NCBI RefSeq assembly: GCF_022288725.1
Contig: NZ_JAKNTA010000008.1
Coordinates: forward strand, 337,948 to 401,947
Direction: 5' to 3'
Source of the DNA: Kitasatospora sp. A2-31
GTDB taxonomy: Bacteria; Actinomycetota; Actinomycetes; Streptomycetales; Streptomycetaceae
Length of the DNA: 64,000 bases
Position numbers and translations under genes: made by a program
In this document: positions 40,988 to 49,473 of the stretch, piece by piece
How positions within the stretch are numbered: position 1 is the stretch's first letter
Layout of the letters: the number at the start of each line of letters is the position of its first letter
Notes under the pieces: generated by a model
The model's database searches: none
Seen by the model: only the letters and a program-made list of their open reading frames with translations
What the model was told of the DNA's origin: nothing

Positions 40988-43555
40988 ATGGCCCGCGACC
41001 TCGCCCCCGGCAGCGGCCCCCGCCGCGGCCGGCTGAGGGTGTACCTCGGCTCCGCCCCCGGTGTCGGCAAGACCTACCGGATGCTGGACGAGGCCCGCCG
41101 CAGACAGGAGCGGGGCGCGGACGTCGTGGTGGGCTACATCGAGTGCCACGGCCGCCGCAACACCGAGTCCATGCTCACCGGCCTGGAGGTCCTGCCCCGC
41201 GTCCGACGCTCCTACCGCGAATCGGACTTCGAGGAGATGGACCTCGACGCGGTCATCGCGCGCAAGCCGTCCGTCGTCCTGGTGGACGAGCTCGCCCACA
41301 CCAACATCCCCGGTGGGCGCCACGCCAAGCGCTGGCAGGACGTGGAGGAACTGCTGGCCGCCGGGATCGACGTCATCACCACGGTCAACGTCCAGCACCT
41401 GGAATCGCTGAACGACGTCGTCCAGAAGATCACCGGCATCCCGCAGCGCGAGACCGTCCCGGACGAGGTGGTCCGCCGGGCCGACCAGATCGAACTCGTC
41501 GACATGGCCCCGCAGGCGCTGCGCCGCCGGATGGCCCACGGCAACGTCTACCGGGCGGAGAAGGTGGACGCCGCGCTCTCCAACTACTTCCGGGTCGGCA
41601 ACCTGACGGCCCTGCGCGAGCTCGCCCTGCTCTGGGTCGCCGGGCGGGTCGACGAGGGGCTGCGCGACTACCGGGCCAGTCACAACATCGACCGGGTCTG
41701 GGAGACCAGGGAGCGCGTCGTGGTCGCCCTCACCGGCGGCCCCGAGGGCGAGACGCTGATCCGGCGCGCCGCCCGGATCGCCGACCGCACCGCCGGCGGC
41801 GACCTGATCGCCGTCCACGTCACCCGCAGCGACGGCCTGGCCGGCGCCTCCTCCGGCGCGCTCGCCCAGCAGCGGCAGCTGGTGGAGACCCTCGGCGGCA
41901 GCTACCACGTGGTCGTGGGCGACGACATCCCCACCTCGCTGCTCGCCTTCGCCCGCGCCCACGACGCCACCCAGCTGGTGCTCGGCACCAGCCGCCGCGG
42001 CCGGCTCAACCGCTTCCTCACCGGCCCCGGGATCGGCGAGACCACCGTCGACGCCTCCGAGGACATCGACGTCCACATGGTCACCCACGAGTTCACCGGC
42101 CGCGGCCGGCTGCCCTCGCTCGGCCGCCGCCACTCCAGGCGCCGCACCGTCGCCGGGTTCGCCTCGGGCCTGGCGGTGCCCTCGCTGCTCACCGTCGTCC
42201 TCTCCCGCTTCCACGAGACGGTCAACCTGACCACCGACGCCCTGATCTTCCAGCTCGGCGTCGTCGCGGTCGCCCTGCTCGGCGGCGCCACGTCGGCGCT
42301 GCTGGCCTCGGTGGTCGCCTCGGTGCTGCTCAACTACTTCTTCATCCCGCCCGTCCACACCCTGACCATCGGCGAGACCAACAACCTGGTCGCCCTGATC
42401 GTCTTCGCCGCCGTCGCGCTGACCGTCTCCACCGTGGTCGACCACGCGAGCCGGCTCACCACCCGGGCCGCCCGGGCCACCGCCGAGGCCGAGACCCTCT
42501 CCACCCTGGCCGGCAGCGTGCTGCGCACCCCGCACCTCGGCGGCCCGGACGCGGGCTCCGCCCTGCCCGTCCTGCTGGAGAAGTCCCGCACCGCCTTCGG
42601 CATGGACTCCGTCGCCCTGCTGGAACGCACCGGCGGTGAGGTGCTGGCCGCCAGCGAGAGCGAGAGCCGGCCCGGGCCCGGCCGGGCGACGGAGGCCACC
42701 GAGGTCCCGGTCGGCCCCGACGCGGTGCTGGTCCTCACCGGCCGCCGGCTGCCCGCCGCGGACCAGCGCGTGCTGACCGCCTTCGCCGCCCACGTCGCCG
42801 CCGCCCTCGAACGCGACCGGCTCGCCGTGGTCGCCGCCGAGGTCGAACCGATCAAGGCCGCCGACCGGATGCGCACCGCCCTGCTCGCCGCCGTCAGCCA
42901 CGACCTGCGCACCCCGCTGGCCGCGGCCCTCGCCTCGGTCGGCTCGCTGCGCAGCCCCGACGTGGAGTTCTCGCCCGAGGACCAGGCCGAACTGCTGGCC
43001 ACCGCCGACGAATCGCTGGTCAGGCTCACCCGGCTGGTGGACAACCTGCTCGACATGAGCCGCCTCCAGGCCGGCGCCCTCACCCTGCACCTCGCCGAGA
43101 CCCACCTCGACGACATCCTTCCGCGCGCGCTGGACACCCTCGCCGACCCGTACGCGCCGGTCCGGCCGCTCGACCTCGACACCGCCCCGGCGGTGCTCGC
43201 CGACCCGCCGCTGCTGGAACGCGTCCTGGCCAACGTCATCACCAACGCCCTGCGCCACAACGCGCCCGGCGCACCCGTCCTGGTCACCGCCAGCCACCAC
43301 CAGGACCGGGTCGAGGTCCGGGTGATCGACCGCGGCCCCGGCATCGCCCCCGAGGACCGCGACCGGGTCTTCCTCCCCTTCCAGCGCCTGGGCGACACCG
43401 ACAACACCACCGGCGTCGGCCTCGGCCTCGCCCTCTCCCGCGGCCTCGCCGAGGCCATGGGCGGCAGCCTGGAGGTCGAGGACACGCCCGGTGGCGGCAC
43501 CACGATGCTGCTCACCCTGCCCGCCGCACGCCCCGGGGGTCCCGACCATGAGTGA
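40988..43555 (+). CDS. kdpD: Osmosensitive K+ channel sensor histidine kinase
   Basis: 855 residues from the ATG at 40988; the open frame begins earlier but the family sequence starts near LRVYLGSAPGVGKTYRMLDE, which is the KdpD Walker A. This is followed by VDELAHTNIPGGRHAKRWQDV (Walker B region), a universal-stress-protein domain (VVALTGGPEGETLIRRAARIA), four helices of the DUF4118 membrane part (residues about 385-480), a GAF-like domain, the H box LAAVSHDLRTPLAAALASV and an ATPase domain with GVGLGLALSRGLAEAMGG. It senses low K+ or turgor and phosphorylates KdpE. It is separated from kdpC by 115 bp and overlaps kdpE by 8 bp. Confidence 0.97.
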   Translation: MARDLAPGSGPRRGRLRVYLGSAPGVGKTYRMLDEARRRQERGADVVVGYIECHGRRNTESMLTGLEVLPRVRRSYRESDFEEMDLDAVIARKPSVVLVDELAHTNIPGGRHAKRWQDVEELLAAGIDVITTVNVQHLESLNDVVQKITGIPQRETVPDEVVRRADQIELVDMAPQALRRRMAHGNVYRAEKVDAALSNYFRVGNLTALRELALLWVAGRVDEGLRDYRASHNIDRVWETRERVVVALTGGPEGETLIRRAARIADRTAGGDLIAVHVTRSDGLAGASSGALAQQRQLVETLGGSYHVVVGDDIPTSLLAFARAHDATQLVLGTSRRGRLNRFLTGPGIGETTVDASEDIDVHMVTHEFTGRGRLPSLGRRHSRRRTVAGFASGLAVPSLLTVVLSRFHETVNLTTDALIFQLGVVAVALLGGATSALLASVVASVLLNYFFIPPVHTLTIGETNNLVALIVFAAVALTVSTVVDHASRLTTRAARATAEAETLSTLAGSVLRTPHLGGPDAGSALPVLLEKSRTAFGMDSVALLERTGGEVLAASESESRPGPGRATEATEVPVGPDAVLVLTGRRLPAADQRVLTAFAAHVAAALERDRLAVVAAEVEPIKAADRMRTALLAAVSHDLRTPLAAALASVGSLRSPDVEFSPEDQAELLATADESLVRLTRLVDNLLDMSRLQAGALTLHLAETHLDDILPRALDTLADPYAPVRPLDLDTAPAVLADPPLLERVLANVITNALRHNAPGAPVLVTASHHQDRVEVRVIDRGPGIAPEDRDRVFLPFQRLGDTDNTTGVGLGLALSRGLAEAMGGSLEVEDTPGGGTTMLLTLPAARPGGPDHE

Positions 43556-44222
43556 GATCCTGATCGTCGACGACGAACCGGCGCTGCTGCGCACCCTGCG
43601 GATCAACCTCAGCGCCCGTGCGTACGCCGTCCGGACGGCCGCCAGCGGCGGCGAGGCCCTGGACCGGGCCGCGCACACCGCGCCCGACGCCGTCCTGCTC
43701 GACCTCGGCCTGCCCGACCTGGACGGCATGGAGGTCATCCGCGGCCTGCGCCGCCGCAGCGCCGTCCCGATCATCGTGCTCTCCGGCCGCTGCGACGCCA
43801 CCGACAAGGTGAACGCGCTCGACGCCGGTGCCGACGACTACCTCACCAAGCCGTTCCTGATGGAGGAGCTGCTGGCCCGGCTGCGCGCCGTGCTGCGCCG
43901 GCTGCCGGGCGCGACCGCCCCGGCCGCGCCGGTGATCGGCGACCACACCGTGGACCTCGCGGCCACCACAGTCACCGGCCCGCACGGCCCGGTCCGGCTC
44001 ACCCCCACCGAGTGGCGGATCCTCGCGCTGCTGCTCGCCCACCCGGGCCGGCTGGTGCCGGGGCGGCAGATCCTGCGCGAGGTCTGGGGCCCCGCGCAGG
44101 AGGGGCGCGGCAACTACCTGCGGGTCTACCTGGCCGGGCTGCGGCGCAAGCTGGAGCGCGACCCGGCCCGCCCAAGGCACCTGATCACCGAACCCGGCAT
44201 CGGCTACCGCTTCGAACCCTGA
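43548..44222 (+). CDS. kdpE: KDP operon transcriptional regulator, OmpR family
   Basis: 224 residues from the ATG at 43548, inside the end of kdpD (8-bp overlap). The receiver domain has ILIVDDEPALLRTL, the phospho-acceptor in AVLLDLGLPDLDGMEV and DDYLTKPFLMEELL; the winged helix includes RLTPTEWRILALLLAHPGRLV and YLRVYLAGLRRKLERDP. Phosphorylated KdpE activates kdp transcription by binding direct repeats near the promoter. The four half-sites at 36108-36157, and the matching set at 31596-31645, fit an OmpR-type dimer pair. It ends convergent to an amidohydrolase gene 44 bp away. Confidence 0.97.
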   Translation: MSEILIVDDEPALLRTLRINLSARAYAVRTAASGGEALDRAAHTAPDAVLLDLGLPDLDGMEVIRGLRRRSAVPIIVLSGRCDATDKVNALDAGADDYLTKPFLMEELLARLRAVLRRLPGATAPAAPVIGDHTVDLAATTVTGPHGPVRLTPTEWRILALLLAHPGRLVPGRQILREVWGPAQEGRGNYLRVYLAGLRRKLERDPARPRHLITEPGIGYRFEP

Positions 44223-44265
44223 GCGGCGCCCCCGTCGACGGGCCGTCAGGAGCCGCCCGGGCGGT

Positions 44266-45537
44266 TCAGCCCCCGCCCGGGCTCCCCGACTGGCGGGGCA
44301 GCGCCAGCGCCACCGTGTCCGCGAACTCCCGCACCGCACTGGTGCGGCTGACGACCCGTCCGCTGTGCACCACCAGGCGGCTGTGCCCGCCGGCCAGCGC
44401 GCCCGCCAGGCTGTCCCCGCGCACCGCCAGCAGCTCCGCCGGGAACCCGGCGTCCACCCGCACCGGCGGCAGCCCGAGCGCCGCCCGCGCCTGGTTGGCC
44501 ACCGCGTCGTACGCCGCCTCCGCGTCCAGCACCCCGCCCGACGCCAGCAGGTACGCGGCCTCCAGCGGATCCGCCCGCCCGACCGGATTGGCCGGGTCGC
44601 GCAGCGAACCGCTGCCCGCGGCCAGCGGCACCCGGGCCGTCACCAGCTCGCGCAGCAGTCCCGGCCGCATCCCCGGGGCCCGGCCCTCCAGCCCGGTGCA
44701 GCAGCCGTTCTGCGGCAGGCAGACCACCCGGACACCGCTGGTGGCCAGCACCGTCGAGGCGCCCGGGGCCAGCGCCCCGCACGGGCCGAGCACCACCCGG
44801 GGCCGCAGTGGCGCGAGCGCGCCGGCCAGCCGGGCCAGCTGCGCCGGGTCGGTGCCGGTGGTGTGCAGGTCCACCGGGCAGTCCGCCTCCCGGGCGGCGT
44901 CCAGCAGCACCTGGACGTACCCCGCCGGGTCCGGGTCCAGCTCGGGGCAGCCGCCGGCCGCCGTCGCCCCCAGCTTCAGCGCGTCGCGCAGCTGCGCCCG
45001 GCCGTCCGCCCCGGCCCGGCCGGTCAGCAGCCGGGGCATCGCGACCGCCTGCAGCTCGGCCAGCCCGCGCAGCGCCTGCCGCGCGGTGAGCACCGCCTCC
45101 AGCCGGCCCAGCCCGTGCACGTCGCCGATCCGGACGTGGGTGCGCTGTGCGGTGGCGCCGTAGCCGAGCGAGGTCAGCGCGGCCTCGGTGACCCGCCGGG
45201 TGAGGTCGGCCGAGGTGTCCGGGGGCGGGGCGGGCAGCGCGGCGGCGAAGGCGGCGTCGTAGTGGGCGTGCGCCTCGGCGGGGGCCGGCAGCAGGAGATA
45301 GCCCTTGAGGTCGATCCGGGCGCCGGTGGTGGCGGTGGGGGTGCCGGGCAGGGCGGGCAGCGGGCCGAGGCTGCCGGTGGTGCCGACGGCCTGGATCCGG
45401 TCGCCGCTGATCCGCACGTCCACCACCCGGCCGTCGGCCAGCCGGGCATCGGTGAGCAGCAGGACCGGGCCGTGCCCGAGGGGGTTGGCCGACGGGCCGG
45501 GCCCGGAGTGCGGCCCGTCGGCGGCTGCGCTGTCCAT
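44266..45537 (-). CDS. Amidohydrolase-family protein, cytosine-deaminase-like but with degenerate active site
   Basis: 423 residues from the ATG at 45537, with GGAGGAG just upstream. The composite domain and barrel resemble CodA-type amidohydrolases. The first metal motif AEAHAHYD (His90, His92) is intact and a later VDLHTTGTDP keeps one histidine. Compared with E. coli CodA as I recall it, the catalytic glutamate after that histidine is glycine, the histidine of the next strand is replaced (VVLGPCGAL), and the metal aspartate before RDPxxPxGRADP is glycine (AGSGSLRDPANPVG). The fold is probably preserved with altered or lost catalysis. It lies between kdpE (convergent) and the tRNA-Thr promoter region, without obvious partners. 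Confidence 0.8.
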   Translation of the reverse strand: MDSAAADGPHSGPGPSANPLGHGPVLLLTDARLADGRVVDVRISGDRIQAVGTTGSLGPLPALPGTPTATTGARIDLKGYLLLPAPAEAHAHYDAAFAAALPAPPPDTSADLTRRVTEAALTSLGYGATAQRTHVRIGDVHGLGRLEAVLTARQALRGLAELQAVAMPRLLTGRAGADGRAQLRDALKLGATAAGGCPELDPDPAGYVQVLLDAAREADCPVDLHTTGTDPAQLARLAGALAPLRPRVVLGPCGALAPGASTVLATSGVRVVCLPQNGCCTGLEGRAPGMRPGLLRELVTARVPLAAGSGSLRDPANPVGRADPLEAAYLLASGGVLDAEAAYDAVANQARAALGLPPVRVDAGFPAELLAVRGDSLAGALAGGHSRLVVHSGRVVSRTSAVREFADTVALALPRQSGSPGGG

Positions 45538-45748
45538 CGCCCGGCTCCTCCTCGCGCTGGCCCGTGCGGGGCCCGGCCCGTCCCGATCAATGAGGGTCGA
45601 GCCTATGGCGCACGGACGCGGGCGGCGGGGAGGCGGGCAATAGTCGTATCGCGTCGGGCCGCACCGCCGGAGGCCGCTCGAACACCCGGCCTTCGATCGC
45701 TCGACCGTGCAGCCCGCCGACCTGCGGACTTCGCGGCGGGATACGGAT

Positions 45749-45777
45749 TTCACCTCTGGGCGCGGAACGTGTAATGT
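45749..45777 (+). promoter_or_regulatory. Promoter of tRNA-Thr/tRNA-Met
   Basis: TTCACC (45749-45754), a 17-bp spacer and TAATGT (45772-45777) form a vegetative sigma-type promoter 11 bp before tRNA-Thr. The region between it and the amidohydrolase start holds nothing else I can identify. Confidence 0.6.
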
Positions 45778-45788
45778 CTTCCTCGTTC

Positions 45789-45861
45789 GCCCCTATAGCT
45801 CAGTCGGTAGAGCGTCTCCATGGTAAGGAGAAGGTCTGCGGTTCGATTCCGCATGGGGGCT
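45789..45861 (+). tRNA. tRNA-Thr (anticodon GGT)
   Basis: Acceptor stem GCCCCTA (45789-45795) pairs with TGGGGGC (45854-45860), discriminator T. The anticodon loop in TCTCCATGGTAAGGAGA shows GGT, and the T arm is GCGGTTCGATTCCGC. 73 nt, with no encoded CCA. Confidence 0.95.
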
Positions 45862-45904
45862 CTGGTGAAAAGGGGTCAGCTCCGGCTGGCGTCCTGCTCA
45901 CTGT

Positions 45905-45977
45905 GGCGGTGTAGCTCAGTTGGTAGAGCAAGCGGCTCATAATCGCTGTGTCACCGGTTCAAGTCCGGTCACCGCTA
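45905..45977 (+). tRNA. tRNA-Met (anticodon CAT, elongator type)
   Basis: Acceptor stem GGCGGTG (45905-45911) pairs with CACCGCT (45970-45976) with one G-T pair; discriminator A. The anticodon loop GCGGCTCATAATCGC shows CAT. The paired first base is against initiator tRNA. 43 bp after tRNA-Thr, co-transcribed. Confidence 0.93.
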
Positions 45978-46060
45978 CCCCGCGTAGTCGGTCGGGAGAT
46001 CGCACTCCCGGTCGGCTACTCTTGTTGTGTTCTTATTCATTGTCCAAGGAAGGCACTCCC

Positions 46061-46225
46061 GTGGCTGCCACCGACGTCCGCCCGAAGATCACGCTGGCCT
46101 GCGTGGAGTGCAAGGAGCGGAACTACATCACCAAGAAGAACCGGCGCAACGACCCGGACCGTCTTGAGATGAAGAAGCACTGCCCCCGCTGCAACTCGCA
46201 CACCGCGCACCGCGAGACCCGCTGA
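46061..46225 (+). CDS. rpmG: 50S ribosomal protein L33 (zinc-ribbon form)
   Basis: 54 residues from the GTG at 46061, with AAGGAAGG upstream. It begins AATDVRPKITLACVECKERN and carries two CxxC pairs (CVEC and CPRC), the zinc-binding C+ form of L33. It sits at the E site of the large subunit. The ORF is preceded by two tRNAs and followed by a strong terminator. Streptomycetes often carry a second zinc-free L33 elsewhere, induced on zinc starvation. Confidence 0.97.
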   Translation: MAATDVRPKITLACVECKERNYITKKNRRNDPDRLEMKKHCPRCNSHTAHRETR

Positions 46226-46265
46226 CCCTGTCGCGTGTCACCGGGCCTGTGTGATTCAGGTCTCC

Positions 46266-46309
46266 GACTCCGGGCCGCACCCCTCCAGGGTGTGGCCCGG
46301 AGTCTTTTT
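46266..46309 (+). terminator. Rho-independent terminator after rpmG
   Basis: GACTCCGGGCCGCACCC (46266-46282) pairs with GGGTGTGGCCCGGAGTC (46288-46304), one G-T wobble in 17 pairs, loop of 5, followed by TTTTT. Confidence 0.95.
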
Positions 46310-46355
46310 GTCACCCGCACACGCGTCACCCGCACGCACTTCCGAGGAGTTGCCC

Positions 46356-46814
46356 ATGGCGCTCGACCCCTCCTTCATCGGGCGGACCTACCCGCCCACC
46401 GAGCCGTACGAGGTCGGCCGGGAGAAGATCCGCGAGTTCGCGGTCGCCGTGGGCGACGCCAACCCGGCGTACACCGACCCGGAGGCCGCCAAGGCGCTGG
46501 GCCACCCCGACGTCATCGCCCCGCCGACCTTCCCGTTCGTCATCACGTACCGGGCGGCCGGCCAGGTGGTCGAGGATCCTCAGCTGGGCCTGGACTACAC
46601 CCGCGTGGTGCACGGTGACCAGAAGTTCAGCTACACCCGCCCGGTGCGGGCCGGCGACCGGCTCTCGGTCGAGGTGACCATCGACAACATCAAGTCCCTC
46701 GCCGGCAACGACGTGCTGACCGTGCGCGGCGAGGTGACCGACGCGAGCGGCGAGCACGTGGTGACGTCGGTCATGACCCTGGTGGCCCGGGCCGCCGACG
46801 AGGCAGGGGAGTAA
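46356..46814 (+). CDS. MaoC-like N-terminal domain protein (HadA-like (3R)-hydroxyacyl-ACP dehydratase subunit)
   Basis: 152 residues from the ATG at 46356, with GAGGAG upstream. The hot-dog fold begins with SFIGRTYPPTEPYEVGREKI and contains AVAVGDANPAYTDPEAA and DVIAPPTFPFVITYRA. It matches the substrate-binding half of the mycobacterial HadA/HadC type of heterodimeric dehydratase. The partner with the catalytic Asp/His dyad is encoded 4 bp downstream. Together they probably dehydrate 3-hydroxyacyl-ACP in type II fatty acid synthesis. This pair next to rpmG and murB is conserved in actinobacteria. Confidence 0.92.
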   Translation: MALDPSFIGRTYPPTEPYEVGREKIREFAVAVGDANPAYTDPEAAKALGHPDVIAPPTFPFVITYRAAGQVVEDPQLGLDYTRVVHGDQKFSYTRPVRAGDRLSVEVTIDNIKSLAGNDVLTVRGEVTDASGEHVVTSVMTLVARAADEAGE

Positions 46815-46818
46815 CGCC

Positions 46819-47241
46819 ATGGCGATCCGCTACGACGAGACCGCGGTCGGCACCGAGCTGCCCGCGCAGTCCTTCCCGGTGACCCGCGCCACGCTGGTGC
46901 AGTACGCGGGCGCCTCCGGCGACTTCAACCCGATCCACTGGAACGAGAGGTTCGCCAAGGAGGTCGGCCTGCCGGACGTCATCGCCCACGGCATGTTCAC
47001 CATGGCCCAGGCCGTCCGGGTGGTCACCGACTGGGTCGGCGACCCGGGTGCGGTGGTCGAGTACGGCGTGCGGTTCACCCGCCCGGTGCCGGTGCCCGAC
47101 GACGGCGTCGGCTCCGTGATCGAGGTCACCGGCAAGGTGGCCAAGCTGCTGGAGGACCGCACGGTCCAGGTCGACCTGGTGGCGACCTACGGCGGCCAGA
47201 AGGTGCTGGGCATGTCCCGCGCCGTCGTCCGCCTGGCCTGA
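46819..47241 (+). CDS. MaoC-family dehydratase (HadB-like catalytic subunit)
   Basis: 140 residues from the ATG at 46819. The hot-dog domain carries the R-hydratase motif YAGASGDFNPIHWNERFAKE with the catalytic aspartate and histidine, and DVIAHGMFTMAQAVRVV. It is the catalytic partner of the preceding HadA-like protein (4-bp gap) for dehydration of (3R)-hydroxyacyl-ACP or CoA. A 49-bp gap separates it from murB, which may be in the same operon. Confidence 0.93.
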   Translation: MAIRYDETAVGTELPAQSFPVTRATLVQYAGASGDFNPIHWNERFAKEVGLPDVIAHGMFTMAQAVRVVTDWVGDPGAVVEYGVRFTRPVPVPDDGVGSVIEVTGKVAKLLEDRTVQVDLVATYGGQKVLGMSRAVVRLA

Positions 47242-47290
47242 GCGCGCGGTGGGGGAGGGGCCGCCCGGCCCCTCCCCGTACGCTGGGGGC

Positions 47291-48337
47291 GTGCAGGTAG
47301 AACTCGACGCCCCCCTCGCCCCGCTGACCACCCTCCGGCTCGGCGGCCCGGCCCGCCGCCTGGTGACCGCGACCACCGACGACGAGGTGGTCGCCGCCGT
47401 CCGCGAGGCGGACGCGGCCGGCGAGCCGCTGCTCGTCCTCGGCGGCGGCTCCAACCTGGTGATCAGCGACGCCGGCTTCCCCGGCACCGTGCTGCGGATC
47501 GCCACCGAGGGCTTCGCCCTCGACGGCACCGTCCTGGAGCTGGCCGCCGGCGAGGTCTGGGCCGACGCGGTCACCCGTACGGTGGAGCGCGGCCTGGCCG
47601 GCATCGAGTTCCTGGCCGGCATCCCGGGCTCGGCGGGTGCCACCCCGGTGCAGAACGTCGGCGCGTACGGTCAGGACGTGGCCCAGTCGATCACCGAGGT
47701 GGTCGCCTACGACCGCCGGGACGACCGGGTGGTCACCCTCTCCAACGCCGAGTGCGCCTTCTCCTACCGGCACAGCCGCTTCAAGGCCGACCCGGACCGC
47801 TACGTGGTCCTGCGGGTCCGCTTCGCGCTGGAGGACAACGCCGGGCTCTCCACCCCCGTCCGGTACGCCGAGACCGCCCGCCACCTCGGCGTCGAGCCGG
47901 GCGCGCCGGTCCCGCTGGCCGACGCCCACGGCGCCGTCCTGCGGCTGCGCTCGGGCAAGGGCATGGTGCTGGACCCGGCCGACCACGACACCTGGTCCGC
48001 CGGCTCCTTCTTCACCAACCCGGTGCTCAGCGCCGAGCAGTACGCCGCCTTCCTGGCCCTGACCGCCCAGCGCGAGCTCACCGCCCCCGCCTACCCGGCG
48101 CCGGACGGCTGCACCAAGACCTCGGCCGCCTGGCTGATCGACCGGGCGGGCTTCGGCAAGGGCTACGGCAGCGGCCCGGCCACCCTCTCGACCAAGCACA
48201 CCCTGGCCCTCACCAACCGCGGCGCGGCCACCGCCGAGGACCTGCTCGCACTCGCCCGGGAGATCCGGGACGGCGTGCGGACGGCCTTCGGCGTGGAGCT
48301 GGTGAACGAGCCGGTGATGGTCGGCGTCACGCTGTAG
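47291..48337 (+). CDS. murB: UDP-N-acetylenolpyruvoylglucosamine reductase
   Basis: 348 residues from the GTG at 47291. FAD-binding motifs LGGGSNLVISDAGFPG and GIPGSAGATPVQNVGAYGQD are present, as are SYRHSRFKADPDRYVVL, SAGSFFTNPVLS (the catalytic serine occupies the SFF site) and the C-terminal glutamate region NEPVMVGVTL. It reduces UDP-GlcNAc-enolpyruvate to UDP-MurNAc with NADPH in peptidoglycan synthesis. It ends convergent to the adenosine deaminase gene with an 11-bp overlap. Confidence 0.97.
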   Translation: MQVELDAPLAPLTTLRLGGPARRLVTATTDDEVVAAVREADAAGEPLLVLGGGSNLVISDAGFPGTVLRIATEGFALDGTVLELAAGEVWADAVTRTVERGLAGIEFLAGIPGSAGATPVQNVGAYGQDVAQSITEVVAYDRRDDRVVTLSNAECAFSYRHSRFKADPDRYVVLRVRFALEDNAGLSTPVRYAETARHLGVEPGAPVPLADAHGAVLRLRSGKGMVLDPADHDTWSAGSFFTNPVLSAEQYAAFLALTAQRELTAPAYPAPDGCTKTSAAWLIDRAGFGKGYGSGPATLSTKHTLALTNRGAATAEDLLALAREIRDGVRTAFGVELVNEPVMVGVTL

Positions 48338-49370
48338 CGGCGCCGTCCCCCAGCCAGGCGTCGATGTCCGCCAGCAGCTCCTTGCGCACGCTCTCCGGCG
48401 CGCACGAGCCGCGGACCGACTGGCGGGCCAGTTCGGCCAGTTCGGCCTCGCCGAAGCCGAGCACGTCGCGGGCCAGCTCGTACTGGTCGGCCAGCCGGCT
48501 GCCGAAGAGCAGCGGGTCGTCGGCGCCCAGCGCCAGCGGCACGCCCGCGTCGAACAGCCGCCGCAGCGGCACGTCCTCGGCGTGCTCGTAGACGCCCAGC
48601 GAGACGTTGGAGGACGGGCAGACCTCGCAGGTCACCTGACGGTCGGCCAGCCGCTGCATCAGCCGCGGATCCTCCGCGGCCCGGACGCCGTGGCCGATCC
48701 GGCCCGCGCCGAGGTCGTCCAGGCAGTCCCGGACGGACTCCGGGCCGGCCAGCTCGCCGCCGTGCGGGGCGGCCAGCAGGCCGCCCTTGCGGGCGATCTC
48801 GAAGGCCCGGTCGAAGTCCCGGGCGAGGCCGCGGCGCTCGTCGTTGGAGAGGCCGAAGCCCACCACGCCGTGGTCGGCGTAGCGGACGGCCAGCCGGGCC
48901 AGCGTCCGGGCGTCCATCGGGGACTTCATCCGGTTGGCCGCCACCAGCACCCGGATCCCGACACCGGTGGCCGCGGAGGCGTGCTCCACCGCGTCCAGGA
49001 TCAGCTCCAGGGCGGGGATCAGACCGCCCAGCCGCGGGGCGTACGAGGTCGGGTCGACCTGGATCTCCAGCCAGCGCGAGCCGTCCCGCCGCTCGTCCTG
49101 GGCGGTCTCCAGCACCAGCCGGCGGATGTCGGCCTCGTCGCGCAGCACCGAGCGGGCGGTGTCGTAGAGGCGCTGGAACCGGAACCAGCCGCGCTCGTCG
49201 GTCGCCCGCAGCCTGGGCGGCTCGCCGGAGCTGAGCGCCTCGGGCAGCCGGACGCCGTGCTTGTCGGCCAGTTCCAGCAGGGTGGCCGGGCGCATCGAGC
49301 CGGTGAAGTGCAGGTGCAGGTGGGCCTTGGGGAGGTCCCTGACGTCTCGCGGATTCAACAGGCGTTCCAT
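48327..49370 (-). CDS. add: Adenosine deaminase
   Basis: 347 residues from the ATG at 49370. Zinc-dependent deaminase with the N-terminal metal motif KAHLHLHFTGSMRPATLLEL, AAPHGGELAGPESVRDCLDDL (zinc His and catalytic Glu), GRIGHGVRA, and the C-terminal LALGADDPLLFGS with the metal aspartate. Zinc is bound by three histidines and that aspartate. It converts (deoxy)adenosine to (deoxy)inosine in purine salvage. The motif HFTGS in place of the more common HLDGS/HLEGA places it in a divergent actinobacterial branch, so a related adenine-nucleoside substrate is possible. It overlaps the murB 3' end. Confidence 0.92.
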   Translation of the reverse strand: MERLLNPRDVRDLPKAHLHLHFTGSMRPATLLELADKHGVRLPEALSSGEPPRLRATDERGWFRFQRLYDTARSVLRDEADIRRLVLETAQDERRDGSRWLEIQVDPTSYAPRLGGLIPALELILDAVEHASAATGVGIRVLVAANRMKSPMDARTLARLAVRYADHGVVGFGLSNDERRGLARDFDRAFEIARKGGLLAAPHGGELAGPESVRDCLDDLGAGRIGHGVRAAEDPRLMQRLADRQVTCEVCPSSNVSLGVYEHAEDVPLRRLFDAGVPLALGADDPLLFGSRLADQYELARDVLGFGEAELAELARQSVRGSCAPESVRKELLADIDAWLGDGAATA

Positions 49371-49473
49371 TCGCCGATCCTGCCGCATCCGGCCCCGATA
49401 CGGGAACCGCCCCCTTCCCATCCCCCGAAGGGGTGAAAAGGGGGCGGCTGCCCGGGTGTCGCCGGGAGGTCGG

